This document shows, piece by piece, positions 38,811 through 47,915 of a DNA stretch of 64,000 nucleotides. Both the position numbers and the translations under genes were made by a program. Numbering within the stretch: the stretch's first letter is position 1; each line of letters starts with the position of its first letter. Under the pieces are notes generated by a model. The model ran no database searches. It worked only from the letters and a program-made list of their open reading frames with translations, and was not told the origin of the DNA. Location of the stretch: the NCBI GenBank assembly GCA_026413225.1, contig CM048552.1, positions 211,371,553 through 211,435,552 of the forward strand, written 5' to 3'. Source of the DNA: Otis tarda. Its lineage: Eukaryota > Chordata > Aves > Otidiformes > Otididae.

Positions 38811-40069
38811 GGAATTCTGCCAGAAATTCTCACTTTAATGAACTCAATTAAGAGAAAAGTGCAACTAAGAAACCTTTCCACCAGGTGGCAGGAAGTGTCA
38901 GACACTGGGATGACTTCAGCATCAGGCATTGCTGGTTTTAACTTACATTTTCAACTTGTGGAAGACTTTTGTTGTGGTTTTAAACTGTAGTTTATATATT
39001 TGAATTGAAAATAGATTTCAGAAGGAGGTAGGAACCCAGACTGGTTAAGACCTGGTGATATCCAAGACAGTTGGCTTGTGGATGAGATAGAAACATAGTT
39101 ATGAAGCAATCACAGAGCCTGAACTCTGAAAATTCCCTAGTTTAGTACTTGATCAAAAAGTTCCGTTCACTTCCTCTGTTTAACACTTGTGTCTAGGTCC
39201 TGCATTCCAGTCAGTGGACAGTTTGTTTATTCTATGACAGCAAGAGGGTGGCTATGAGATCATGGGGATGGGACTGATACCACTTACAGATTGGAAATGA
39301 TTGTTCTTTGACAGTAGCCTGGCATCACCCTGTAAAATGCATGTACAAGAAATTAAGAGATTATAAATGATTGAATTGCAATTGGCATATGAGTAAGGGT
39401 TTTGGCAACAGCAGGAGTGTGATGGAATAAAGATAACTTCTGGCAGTGCTCCAGAGAAACCTCTATGCATGGAAACAGGTTGAAAAGCTGTGAGAGGAAA
39501 AAAATAACCTCAGAGTCAAGGGCAAGTCTTGGAGTTTCCATCCCTGAAAGTAAAGTGAAGAATGACAATCACAGAGCTAGGGACATCAGACATCAATAAC
39601 TCTTTATCTGTATTATGCCTTCATGCTTTGAAGGATTCAGTAGGAAAAAGCTATGGTGTACCCAAGAGATGACAGAGCTGAGACAGGCAGATAAATGGGA
39701 AACTGAAGGACAGAAGAGTAAGTCAAGGGAGATATAGAAATCTGTGTCATCTGAGGAAAAGTGATGGCCTATATAAGCCATCTGTGGCCAGAAGCCTACA
39801 AGATACTTCCATGGAATTTTTAAGTTATATCATCTGAAGCCTTTTGAATAGGCCAATCAAATATTAAACCCAGATCTTAACATTTTACATGTTTATGAAG
39901 GCTTAAATACAAGAGAAGTATAAAAATTTTTGCATATAATAGTAACTAGAATTAAATATGGCACATTTCTTGCATGTTTTACAGTTAGGCAAAAGTGTGA
40001 CACTGGACCAAGACATTATTTGCTGTAACTAGGTTCACTTAGCAGAGTTATAAAGAGGATGTCATTGAC

Positions 40070-40470
40070 TCCCTGAGAGAGCTAGGGCTGTTCAGCCTGG
40101 AGAAGAGAAGGCTCCGTGGAGATCTTCTAGAGGCCTTCTAGTACCTAAAGGCGGCCTACAGGAAAGATGGGGAGAAACCCTCTAGCAGGGTCTGTTGTAA
40201 GAGGATAAGAGGTAAGGGTTTTAAAATAGAGGGAGGTAGATTTAGATTAGATATTAGGAAAAAATTTTTTACAACGAGGGTGGTGGAACACTGGCCCAGG
40301 TTGCCTAAAGAGGCGGTGGATGCCCCATCCCTGGAAACATTCCAGGCCAGGTTGGACGGGACTCTGAGCAACCTGATCTGGTTGGAGATGTCCCTGCTGC
40401 TTGCAGGGGGGTTGGACTGGATGGGCTTTAAAAGTCTCTTCCAACCCAGTCATTCTATGATTCTATGACT
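40070..40470 (+). mobile_element. CR1 LINE 3' fragment
   Basis: A 5'-truncated CR1 starting near the [15 protein letters not shown] block ('ctgagagagctagggctg'). It continues through YRKDGEKPSSRVCCK-like sequence, [12 protein letters not shown] near 40230-40270, and 'gtggaacactggcccagg' (VEHWPRL) through FQARLDGTLSNLI. The 3' UTR and two octamers are at about 40452-40470. It is fairly close to the consensus, with few indels. Confidence 0.94.
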
Positions 40471-41410
40471 CTGCTTAAAATAAGAAAGGATAATTTTATA
40501 TAAGCCTTACAAAGAATTCTTATATTCAAAGAGCTTTGCTGTAATGATTTGATCTTTACAAACCTCAGTAAAGAGAGAAACTGAGTCGGAGACTTCTCAG
40601 AGATTAGAAAACTATTGGTGTCACACACAGAATTGACATTTGTAATTATCAGTGCCCTGGTCTGAGATCAGCAGATAACACCTTGCTCAGACATGACATA
40701 GAAAATCCTATAAGGATATGAAAATCCATGTAGATGACTGGTTTGGAACTAATATAGTACATGCTTTCAAAAGTCATCTAATGCTCAAGAGTTGCTTTGC
40801 ACTAGGGGTGATAATGATAACCACATGTACATCAACAAACTGAAAAGGAGAAACATTCCTAGTCGCTGGACTTAAGCTGTCCTCTTATAGAACAGTTAGA
40901 TTGGGATCTAAGCACTCTGTTGTTCCTCCAAACTCTTTCTGGACATGGTTCAGGATTTATTATGCATCTGGAACCATAAGCAGTTTGCATATGGCTATTC
41001 TCTTCTGGAGTCTTGATGCCTAACTGTGGCAATGCAGGTATCTCCACTGGCTTTTTTATTACAATGACCATTAGGTTTGAGATGGCACAAGGAGGATAAC
41101 CACAGAAAAGCTTTTATGTCCTCTCCAAAGTACATATTTCATCAGGATTTACTGTTGCATATTCATGCAAACCTATACTTTGCCTAAACAAGCCTTTGTG
41201 CTTCCATTAGCTCTCACACTAGAATATCCACTCACTTTCTCCTTCTTGTTCTATGGAGATTCTTCAGCCATCTCCATCACTAGGACCACAGTCAGAGGCA
41301 GATCCCTGGAGACCACCATGCAGGATCCTCTGACTCTAAGAAAGTCACAAACATACACTTTTGTCCCTATTTCTCCAGCTGTGATTTGCTATGAAATGAC
41401 CCAGCTTCAC
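40471..41410. other. Unannotated non-coding DNA
   Basis: No gene recognised. The frame 41165-41452 (+, 95 codons) has no recognised family and runs into the direct repeat that flanks the tRNA/CR1 insertion. Confidence 0.5.
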
Positions 41411-41543
41411 TTCAGCATGCAATCAACAACCAAAAAATACATTGTTGTCTAACATATTCCTTTAAAACAGTGCTAAAAGGTAGGACATAACCTGCAAAAT
41501 TCCCCACATCATCAAAAAATACCCCAAAATATTTCAAAACAAT
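41411..41543. repeat. Left copy of ~130-bp flanking direct repeat
   Basis: The sequence beginning 'ttcagcatgcaatcaac' and ending 'atttcaaaacaa' recurs at 42303-42436 in the same orientation. By eye, about 12 substitutions and a few small indels separate them (roughly 90% identity). It ends immediately before tRNA position 1 of the chimeric element, as expected for a target site duplication. Confidence 0.93.
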
Positions 41544-41551
41544 TGGCTCGT

Positions 41552-41562
41552 TGGTCTAGGGG
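41552..41562 (+). promoter_or_regulatory. RNA polymerase III A box (tRNA-derived)
   Basis: tggtctagggg fits the tRNA A box TRGYNNARNNG exactly. It is retained despite the downstream deletion. Confidence 0.8.
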
Positions 41563-41583
41563 TATGATTCTCACTTAGGGTGC

Positions 41584-41594
41584 GGTTCAAATCC
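41584..41594 (+). promoter_or_regulatory. RNA polymerase III B box (tRNA-derived)
   Basis: ggttcaaatcc fits the tRNA B box GGTTCRANNCC. The deletion shortens the A-to-B box spacing by 11 nt but leaves both boxes readable. Confidence 0.8.
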
Positions 41595-41605
41595 CGGATG
41601 AGCCC

Positions 41606-41612
41606 TTTTTTT
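41606..41612 (+). terminator. T7 run, potential Pol III terminator
   Basis: Seven T immediately follow the last tRNA base and immediately precede CR1 sequence. This may be the copied oligo-U end of a tRNA precursor, and any Pol III transcript of the pseudogene would stop here. Confidence 0.75.
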
Positions 41613-42304
41613 AACAGCTCAATGTCCAAGTGGAGACTGGTCACAAGTGGTGCTCCTCAGGGGTCCATGTTGGGCCCGGCCCTGTTCAACATCTTTGTCG
41701 GCGATATGGACAGTGGGATATAGTGCACCCTCAGCAAGTTCACCGATGACACCAAGCTGTGTGGTGCTGTCGACATGCTGGAAGGGAAGGATGCCATCCA
41801 GAGGGACCTTGACAGGCTGGAGAGGTGGGCCCATGCCAACCTCAAGAAGTTCAACCAGGCCAAGTGCAAGGTCCTGCACCTGGGTTGTGGCAATGCCAGG
41901 CACAAATATAAGCTGGGTGGGGAATGGATTGGGACCAGCCCTGAGGAGAAGGACTTGGTGGACGAGAAGCTCAACATGAGCCGGCAATGTGCTCTGGCGG
42001 CCCAGAAGGCCAACCGCATCCTGGGCTGCATCAAGAGGAGCGTGGTCAGCAGGTTGAGGGAGGTGATTCTGCCCCTTCTACTCTGCCCTGGTGAGACCCC
42101 ACCTGGAGTACTGTGTCCAGTTCTGGCCCAGGTTGCCCAGAGAGGTGGTGGATGCCCCGTCCCTGGAAACATTCAAGGCCAGGTTGGACGAGACTCTGAG
42201 CAACCTGATCTGGTTGGAGATGTCCCTGCTCCTTGCAGGGGGCTTGGACTAGATGACCTTTGAAGGTCCCTTCCAACCCCAACCATTCTATGATTCTATG
42301 ATTC
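41613..42304 (+). mobile_element. CR1 part of the chimera, internally deleted
   Basis: CR1 starts at 'aacagctcaatgtccaag' (the VVNSSMSKW position of ORF2). It continues with [54 protein letters not shown] and [19 protein letters not shown]. At 42121-42130 the sequence jumps from the QFW(A) position straight to the [13 protein letters not shown] position, omitting roughly 400 or more nt present in other copies; CTGG is shared at the junction. The 3' UTR and two octamers end at about 42304. A stop (TAG near 41720), a 9-nt in-frame loss near 41955 and a +1 T near 42077 disable it. Confidence 0.93.
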
Positions 42305-42436
42305 ACCATGCAATCAATAACCAAAAAAGACATTGTTGTCCAGCATATTCCTTTAAAACACTGCTAAAAAGTAGGACATAACCTGCAAAATTCCCCACAC
42401 CATCAAAAAAAATATCCTAAAATTATTCAAAATAAA
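42303..42436. repeat. Right copy of ~130-bp flanking direct repeat
   Basis: It begins 'ttcaccatgcaatcaataac' directly at the CR1 octamer tail and ends near 'attattcaaaataaacaa'. It is the partner of 41411-41543. The shared internal blocks include 'catattcctttaaaaca' and 'ggacataacctgcaaaattc'. Confidence 0.93.
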
Positions 42437-43137
42437 CAACTTAGAGCTGCCAGAGGCTCCTGCACAGGCTTTGTCTCACACTCCCAGCTTCTCCACTCCC
42501 TGTTTCACCCAGCCTCATCATCCCTGGTAGGCGTGGTTTCTCCTCTGTCACCTGGAGCAGCCACTCTGCCTTCTGCTGTCTCATGATTCAGTAGCAGACT
42601 TCAAATCTCTGCTTATGCCTCAGTTCTCTCTCCCCTGCTCCTCCTTGCTTATTTGTGATTGAAGCGTGTGATTGTATTATTTACAGTAAGTCTGTAAAAC
42701 GCTTGTGGAAACATTTTCCTGGACAGAATATCTGAACCAAATAATTGCATTTTAAGTACCTCTCAGATTCCTTGTGGGAGATGGAACTGTGGATAAATAT
42801 GCAATTTACCTCATCTTCTCATTTCCTTACCTTTGTAATCTTAGACAGGAAAAAAAGAAGTCAAGCTTTTTCTGACTGCAAAACCAGAGGTCACACACCT
42901 CTGAATATTAACCATGTTCTTGCTGGGATTGTTTCTGTGGCATTCAACAAGACCCTCAAGCTCAGTGCCCTAAGTTCATCATTCAATGGGAATATGATGC
43001 TTTTCTGCCTCGGAGGATTGAGCTCAAAGCACTGAGACGAGCGACAATATCTCTAAGTTAAGTCTTATTAGTAATATAAATTGTTTTGAGTACCTAATAA
43101 GGATAAGCATCCTGCAAAATACAGACAAATAGTAAGG
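42437..43137. other. Unannotated DNA with pyrimidine-rich patch
   Basis: 42460-42650 is noticeably richer in C and T than its surroundings. No gene or repeat family recognised. Confidence 0.5.
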
Positions 43138-43139
43138 AC

Positions 43140-44154
43140 AGTATTCTTCTAGGGAAACTGGCTGCCCGTGGACTGGGTAGGTATACCCTTCTTTGGATAA
43201 AGAACTGGCTAGGGAGCCGTGCCCAGCGGATAGTAGTTAATGGAGTCAAGTCCAGCTGGCAGCCTGTTACAAGTGGTGTCCCCCAGGGGTCGGTACTTGG
43301 GCCCATCTTGTTCAATATCTTTATTGATGACCTAGACGAGGGGATTGAGTGTACCCTCAGTAAGTTTGCAGATGACACCAAGTTGGGTGCTGGTGTTGAT
43401 CTGCCTGAGGCTAGGGAGGCCCTTCAGAGGGATCTGGATAGGCTGGATCGCTGGGCTGAGCTGAATGGGATGAGGTTCAACAAGGCCAAGTGTCGGGCCC
43501 TGCACTTTGGCCACAACAACCCTATGCAGCGCTATAGGCTCGGAGCTGAGTGGCTGGAGGACTGTGAAGAGGAAAGGGACCTGGGGGTGTTGGTTGATGC
43601 TCAGCTGAACATGAGCCGACAGTGTGCCCAGGTGGCCAAGAGGGCCAACGGCATCCTGGCCTGCATTAGAAATAGTGTGGCCAGCAGGAGCAGGGAGATA
43701 ATCATCCCCCTGTATTCGGCACTGGTGAGGCCGCACCTTGAGTATTGTGTTCAGTTTTGGGCCCCTCACTACAAGAAAGACATTGAAGCCCTGGAACGTG
43801 TCCAGAGAAGGGCAACAAAGCTGGTGAGGGGTCTGGAGCACAAGTCTTATGAGGAGTGGCTGAGAGAGTTGGGATTGTTTAGTCTGGAGAAGAGGAGGCT
43901 CAGGGGAGATCTCATTGCACTCTATAGCTTCCTGAAGGCAGGTTGTGATGAACAGGGGTTTGGCCTCTTCTTCCAGGCAACAAGCAGGACCCGAGGAAAC
44001 GGCCACAAGTTGTACCAGAGGAGGTTTAGATTGGACATGAGGAAAAACTTTTTCTCTCAAAGAGTGGTCAGGCACTGAAATGGAGGTGGTGGAGTCGCCG
44101 TCCCTGGCAGTGTTCAAGAGGCGGCTTGATGAGGAGCTACAAGATATGGTTTAG
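43140..44154 (+). pseudogene. CR1 ORF2 remnant, 312 open codons, then stop and frameshift
   Basis: This partial CR1 pol is open from 43140 to a TGA at 44076-44078. It includes RT motif B ([11 protein letters not shown], ~43274-43306), the intact catalytic motif C FADD (~43366-43377), and the C-terminal blocks [32 protein letters not shown] and [16 protein letters not shown]. The TGA stands where other copies encode W of HWN. About 11 nt are missing just after it (aatgg joined to aggtgg), which moves the rest (EVVESPSLAVFKRRLDEELQ) into another frame ending at TAG 44152-44154. The endonuclease and motif A are absent because of 5' truncation, so it is non-functional. Confidence 0.93.
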
Positions 44155-44227
44155 TACCTGTGGTAGCAAAGGTAGTGGGAAGATGGTTGGACTAGATGAT
44201 CTTCTTATAGGTCCCATCCAACCATGT

Positions 44228-44262
44228 GATTCTATGATTCTATGATTCTATGATTCTATGAC
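44228..44262 (+). repeat. CR1 3' octamer tail, four units
   Basis: Four consecutive ATTCTATG units without mismatch, terminating the CR1 copy. Confidence 0.95.
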
Positions 44263-46599
44263 AATAGGAAAGGGAGAAATGCTGTGATTGTCAACAACAA
44301 AGCTGTCTATGAATGCACACTTGAAGACAGAAGTGAACCCTCACATACACATGATTTGAGACTCAAAATACAAGAACTGTAGTATTTTGAAAGGAATATT
44401 ACCTCCAGAGGAAAGTACCTTCAGGGAAAGAAAAAGGAATCGGAAATTTCAGAAGGAAAACAGCAAGGAAATTATGAGTATGGGTCAGTCAAACGAGGAG
44501 GACAAACAGAAAGACTGCTCTGAGACATTATGGGTAGCATAATGTGAAAGCATCTCTGTGGGTATAAGGATTCCTTGTGAGATGCAGGGCAACAAATTGT
44601 AATACTCTGAATCTCGCTGGCTGATGCAATACCCTGTTAGGGAGAGAATCCAGCATCAGTTGTCCATCAAATTTGCTGTATGCGTGTGAGATTAAATTCT
44701 GCAGGCAAATGAAGGGGAACACTAGGAGTGGGTGGTTGAAAATGTACAACTGAGCATGTAAAAGGCAGGTTTAATATCTGCGAACAGTATTTTGTTAATC
44801 TGTTAAAGTGACTCTGGCATGTCAACACATTAGAGTAGGGGTAAAGAGAGCACATTTTAAAAATTCTTCTTTTTAAAAATTCAGTGGTCCTGGCACTGTC
44901 ATTATTTCTTGCAAATAAAAGCCCTCCTCAAGTCATTTACTGTAACTTGTGCAGTGCATGTAGCAGAGGGAGTAACTGGCCCTGGCAAATTATAAAACCA
45001 GGCTTGCCACCCTTGAGCTGGTGGACAAAGTCTGATTCTGTTGTTTTCGAAAAACTGTCAAGTGCATCTGAGCCATTTCCTCTATAAAAATGAGTTATCT
45101 TGCAAAAGACCTCCCTTTTGTCATAATTCCCATACATAAAGTTATATTTGTTTATAAATGAGTTTGTATGATGTACATTCTACCACAGCTGTCTTTATTA
45201 TTTCTAGGTGAAGTTATTAATGCAAAGCATAAATAAGCAAGGGTTTATTTTTATATCACAGAGAGTTTCTTCAGGAAAAAATATATATAATCTTGTTCTT
45301 TCAAATTCAGCCATTTCTTATGAAGAGGCCACATTTCTAATATAGTTGTTATCATTACTGAAATAAAAAAGATTTAAGTATTATTTATAATTTCCGGAGG
45401 TTGGTTTTACATTTTAAATATTAATATCTAGTGTCTTTTACTTGGTTAATAATAAAAATGACATAATTATAACTAAATTCATTCTTCATCATAGCCAGCA
45501 AATACAATAAAAGAGAAAAATAATTAAAGATTGATATTCCTTAAAGTAATTGCTGATTTGAACTGCTGATTTGAATGTAACTTGTTATTGATGCACAAAA
45601 ATGTCTTTAAAAAAACCTGAAAGATCTTTTTTTAACTAAAAAAAAAAAATCAGATAATGCCAGTCTTCGCAAAGCAATTGTCCTCACTGAAGTAACCAAA
45701 CCAAATTGATATTAAAAAAAAAAACACCCATCAAATTTCTAACTATACTTGTGTGTAAAACCAGTGGCATCACACATGCAAAAATAAGTACAATCCTCTC
45801 CTAGCCTCAAAAAATAGTGAAAAAGTGTAAAAATGATGGTAACATATATAATTTGCTACTGCATACAGTAGCATAATCCATGTGTAATTAATTACTGTGA
45901 TCCCCTCATGTGCACCAACTACACACTAGAGTTTGCGATGGCTGAAAGTAACTTTAATCTCATTACTTCTTGGAGTCACAGTCACGTTGCTATTAAAAGA
46001 CCCTTCTAGGACTGGGGGAAACTTCAAAATATAGTGCTGAGGGCTGATAATTCACATTTTATTCCATGTTATTAGTCAAAAGGGTAGAAGAAAGGGAATT
46101 TGAATGCTTTCAAGACTCCTCTAACCTGAAGATTATGCTAGCAACAATTTTTATTAACATGATGTAAGCTGTGCAGTCAAATTTTTGAGCATACTTTTCT
46201 AAATTTTTTTTTCTAGTCATAGTGTAACATTTCTCTTATAAAGATTTTTTTATACTACATAAATGCCTGCTTATCATCATTTGGTATCAAGTGTTTCTGT
46301 CACAAAAGAAGATCTAAATAGGTCATTTTTGTCTAAGTGAATTGCTTATCTATTTGTCATTGCAGAACTAAGCCCTAAAATAACAAATAGAAATGAGTGA
46401 ATGGAATACAAGCTGAAAGGACCATTAAAAAACAGCATGTCATGCTTGCTGTACTTACAGTTACGTGAAAATGCTCTTACACACCTGCTAGTCATTTTCT
46501 ACACGTAAAGTCATGGAAAGATCCTAAATTTCTACAAACACCTGAATTAATAAAGCTTCATACATCAAATGGTTGGATATTTTGATCTTATCATCAGTG
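44263..46599. other. Unannotated AT-rich DNA
   Basis: Very AT-rich around 45120-45900. No gene or dispersed repeat recognised. Confidence 0.5.
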
Positions 46600-46720
46600 T
46601 CAGTGAAGAAACCCAGGTTCCAGAAAGTGAAGAGATCTGACAAATAGTGAGTTGGAATAATAGTCCTAAGTCATCAGTCCGAAATCTTACCTCGAAGCAC
46701 AAGATCATATAACCTAATAG
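46600..46720 (-). mobile_element. Possible ancient MIR-like SINE remnant
   Basis: On the plus strand, 'gaaacccaggttccagaaag', 'tgaagagatctgacaaatag' and 'tgagttggaataatagtcc' follow the order of a reversed MIR-like SINE (gaaactgaggcacagagaagtgaagtgacttgc... agtgagt... gaatagaacc). Divergence is high and the ends are not defined. Confidence 0.45.
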
Positions 46721-47599
46721 CACATGGTACCCCACGATACCTTCCCACAGCTGTCAACACTTCCCAACTTTGCAGACTGGGCTTTTAGCTCCAGTCAGTC
46801 TTGAGTGCGTTTGCCATGAGGGCATCTGTCATACTGAAGTCCCACTGATGCCTCAGTGGTGACAAGGTATTAAATTTGTGTTAATCGCAAGGCAAAGGCA
46901 GCAACCGAGAGTGAGAAGGGGAGGCAACACTAATCATATGCATAGATAGCCTGCTGAATACAAAATGATACAAAACCACTCTTAAATTCTCTCCCATACG
47001 CTGTCTGCACTCAAAACATTTCCCCACCCCTCTACCTGTAACCATCAGACCGCAACTTTTCTCTTGTAAAGTGAGTTCTGTAAGTCTTTCCACGTAGTAG
47101 GATTAAGATGGAATCATGCCATGTTTCAACATTGTACTATTATGCACAAATATTCCAATAAAATAAAAGCTGACTGTAATAGAAATTCTAGTAGTCACTG
47201 ACAAGCACCTGCAACACATCAAAATGAGATAAAACATGAAATCAGCATGCACCTCAAATGCTTAGGCAGATATGCAAATGGCAGAGAAGCTACAATCAGA
47301 GCCATTGCAAAATCACAAGCAACAGAATGAAAGGACTGGGTTTGTAACCCAGTCATCATGCGATGATTTTCTTCCTGCTGCATGGCTTGTTAATTACAAA
47401 TCTATCAATTACGGTACTTGAAAAGCCCTACCTTCCCAGTACTCAACGAACATTTTCAGAGCCCAAATGCCACTCTTCTCTCCTAGCAGAGTAAAGAAAA
47501 CGGTTGTTGTAGGTTAGAAGTTTGATACCACTCACCAGCACCATTTTTTGAGTCTAATACGAAAGGGAAGTCTTCTCAATACAGGACTTTGACCTGTGT
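46721..47599. other. Unannotated non-coding DNA
   Basis: Nothing recognised in this stretch. Confidence 0.5.
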
Positions 47600-47915
47600 C
47601 TACTATTGGCACTGCCATGAGATCTCTATATAGATTTAATCTAGTTTCATAATCTCTCTGGGAGAAATCCTGAGCCTGCGGAGATTAACGGCAACCTCAC
47701 TGCCTTAGTCCCCTGCCTGAGATACGGAGATGGCACATGAGGGTGTTGTAAAAAGAAATTTGGGCTACATACGAACCTTAATTAACAGACACAGAGCTCC
47801 ACTGCAGAGATTGCTGCATTTAGTCATAAGTGAAACTGCTCCTGTATGTGTTGCACAGCCCATAAAGTGCTTTGGGATTTGGAAAGTAAAAGTTTGCATA
47901 AATCGATGTATTTTT
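47600..47915 (+). mobile_element. Ancient amniote SINE remnant (MIR-like)
   Basis: 'actgccttagtcccctgcc' and 'tgagatacggagatggcac' (47699-47737) match the sense core (tgcctcagttcccctgtctgtaaaatggggatgac), and 'gagggtgttgtaaa' follows as expected. Downstream 'aaagtgctttgggatttgg' (near 47865-47883) plus 'aaagtaaaag...tgcataaat' matches the SINE 3' end (aaagcgctttgagatcct...gtgctataaat). The middle part is not alignable by eye, and the 5' limit is approximate. Confidence 0.6.

Larger units (their letters stand above)
37736..40069. other. Unannotated non-coding DNA
   Basis: No gene recognised. It contains a 13-bp tandem duplication and a 17-base A run (listed separately). Confidence 0.5.
41545..41605 (+). 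pseudogene. tRNA-Pro (AGG) pseudogene with 11-nt deletion
   Basis: These 61 bases match vertebrate tRNA-Pro(AGG) from position 1 (ggctcg) to the discriminator end (gagccc). The acceptor arms pair with one G-U pair, the D arm is intact, and the anticodon loop reads ct-tagg-gt. An 11-nt segment (remembered as agaggtcccgg) is absent after 'gggtgcg'; it would have formed the 3' anticodon stem end, the variable loop and most of the 5' T-stem strand. Two substitutions relative to the remembered consensus (tctcG to A, gaCgag to T) are both CpG-type transitions. It cannot fold as a normal tRNA and has no encoded CCA. It is joined directly to CR1 sequence downstream. Confidence 0.9.
41545..42304 (+). 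mobile_element. tRNA-Pro/CR1 chimeric retroinsertion
   Basis: A composite insertion made, 5' to 3', of a tRNA-Pro(AGG)-like sequence with an 11-nt deletion, seven T, and a CR1 fragment with an octamer 3' tail, all in one orientation. It sits exactly between two copies of a ~130-bp duplicated flank. Known biology: LINE reverse transcriptases can jump from LINE RNA to a small structured RNA such as U6, leaving a chimera with the small RNA 5' and the LINE 3'. Inference: CR1 did the same here with a tRNA-Pro transcript. An alternative is that CR1 inserted beside an existing tRNA pseudogene, but the fit of both flank copies to the composite's ends argues for one event. Confidence 0.82.
43138..44262 (+). 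mobile_element. CR1 LINE of a distinct subfamily, well preserved
   Basis: A plus-strand CR1 from RT motif B upstream ([18 protein letters not shown]) to the 3' tail. The wording differs throughout from the copies at 25907, 41613 and 54393: [72 protein letters not shown]. Its 3' UTR also differs ('ggtagtgggaagatggttgg', 'gatcttcttataggtccc'), with four clean octamers at 44228-44262. It is therefore from another CR1 subfamily, and the long open frame suggests moderate youth. The 5' boundary is near 43138, where reading-frame similarity ends. Confidence 0.94.

Noticed and set aside
41545-41605. A functional tRNA-Pro gene
   Set aside because: The 11-nt loss removes the variable loop and one strand of the T-stem, so no cloverleaf can form. 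It is treated as a pseudogene within a retroinsertion.
41657-42172. A 171-codon minus-strand frame across the tRNA/CR1 chimera
   Set aside because: Antisense to CR1; similar shadows appear over the other CR1 copies.
43332-44117. A 261-codon open frame antisense to the CR1 at 43138-44262
   Set aside because: It is an exact shadow of the CR1 ORF2 on the other strand and has no recognisable protein family. The sense strand carries clear RT motifs.
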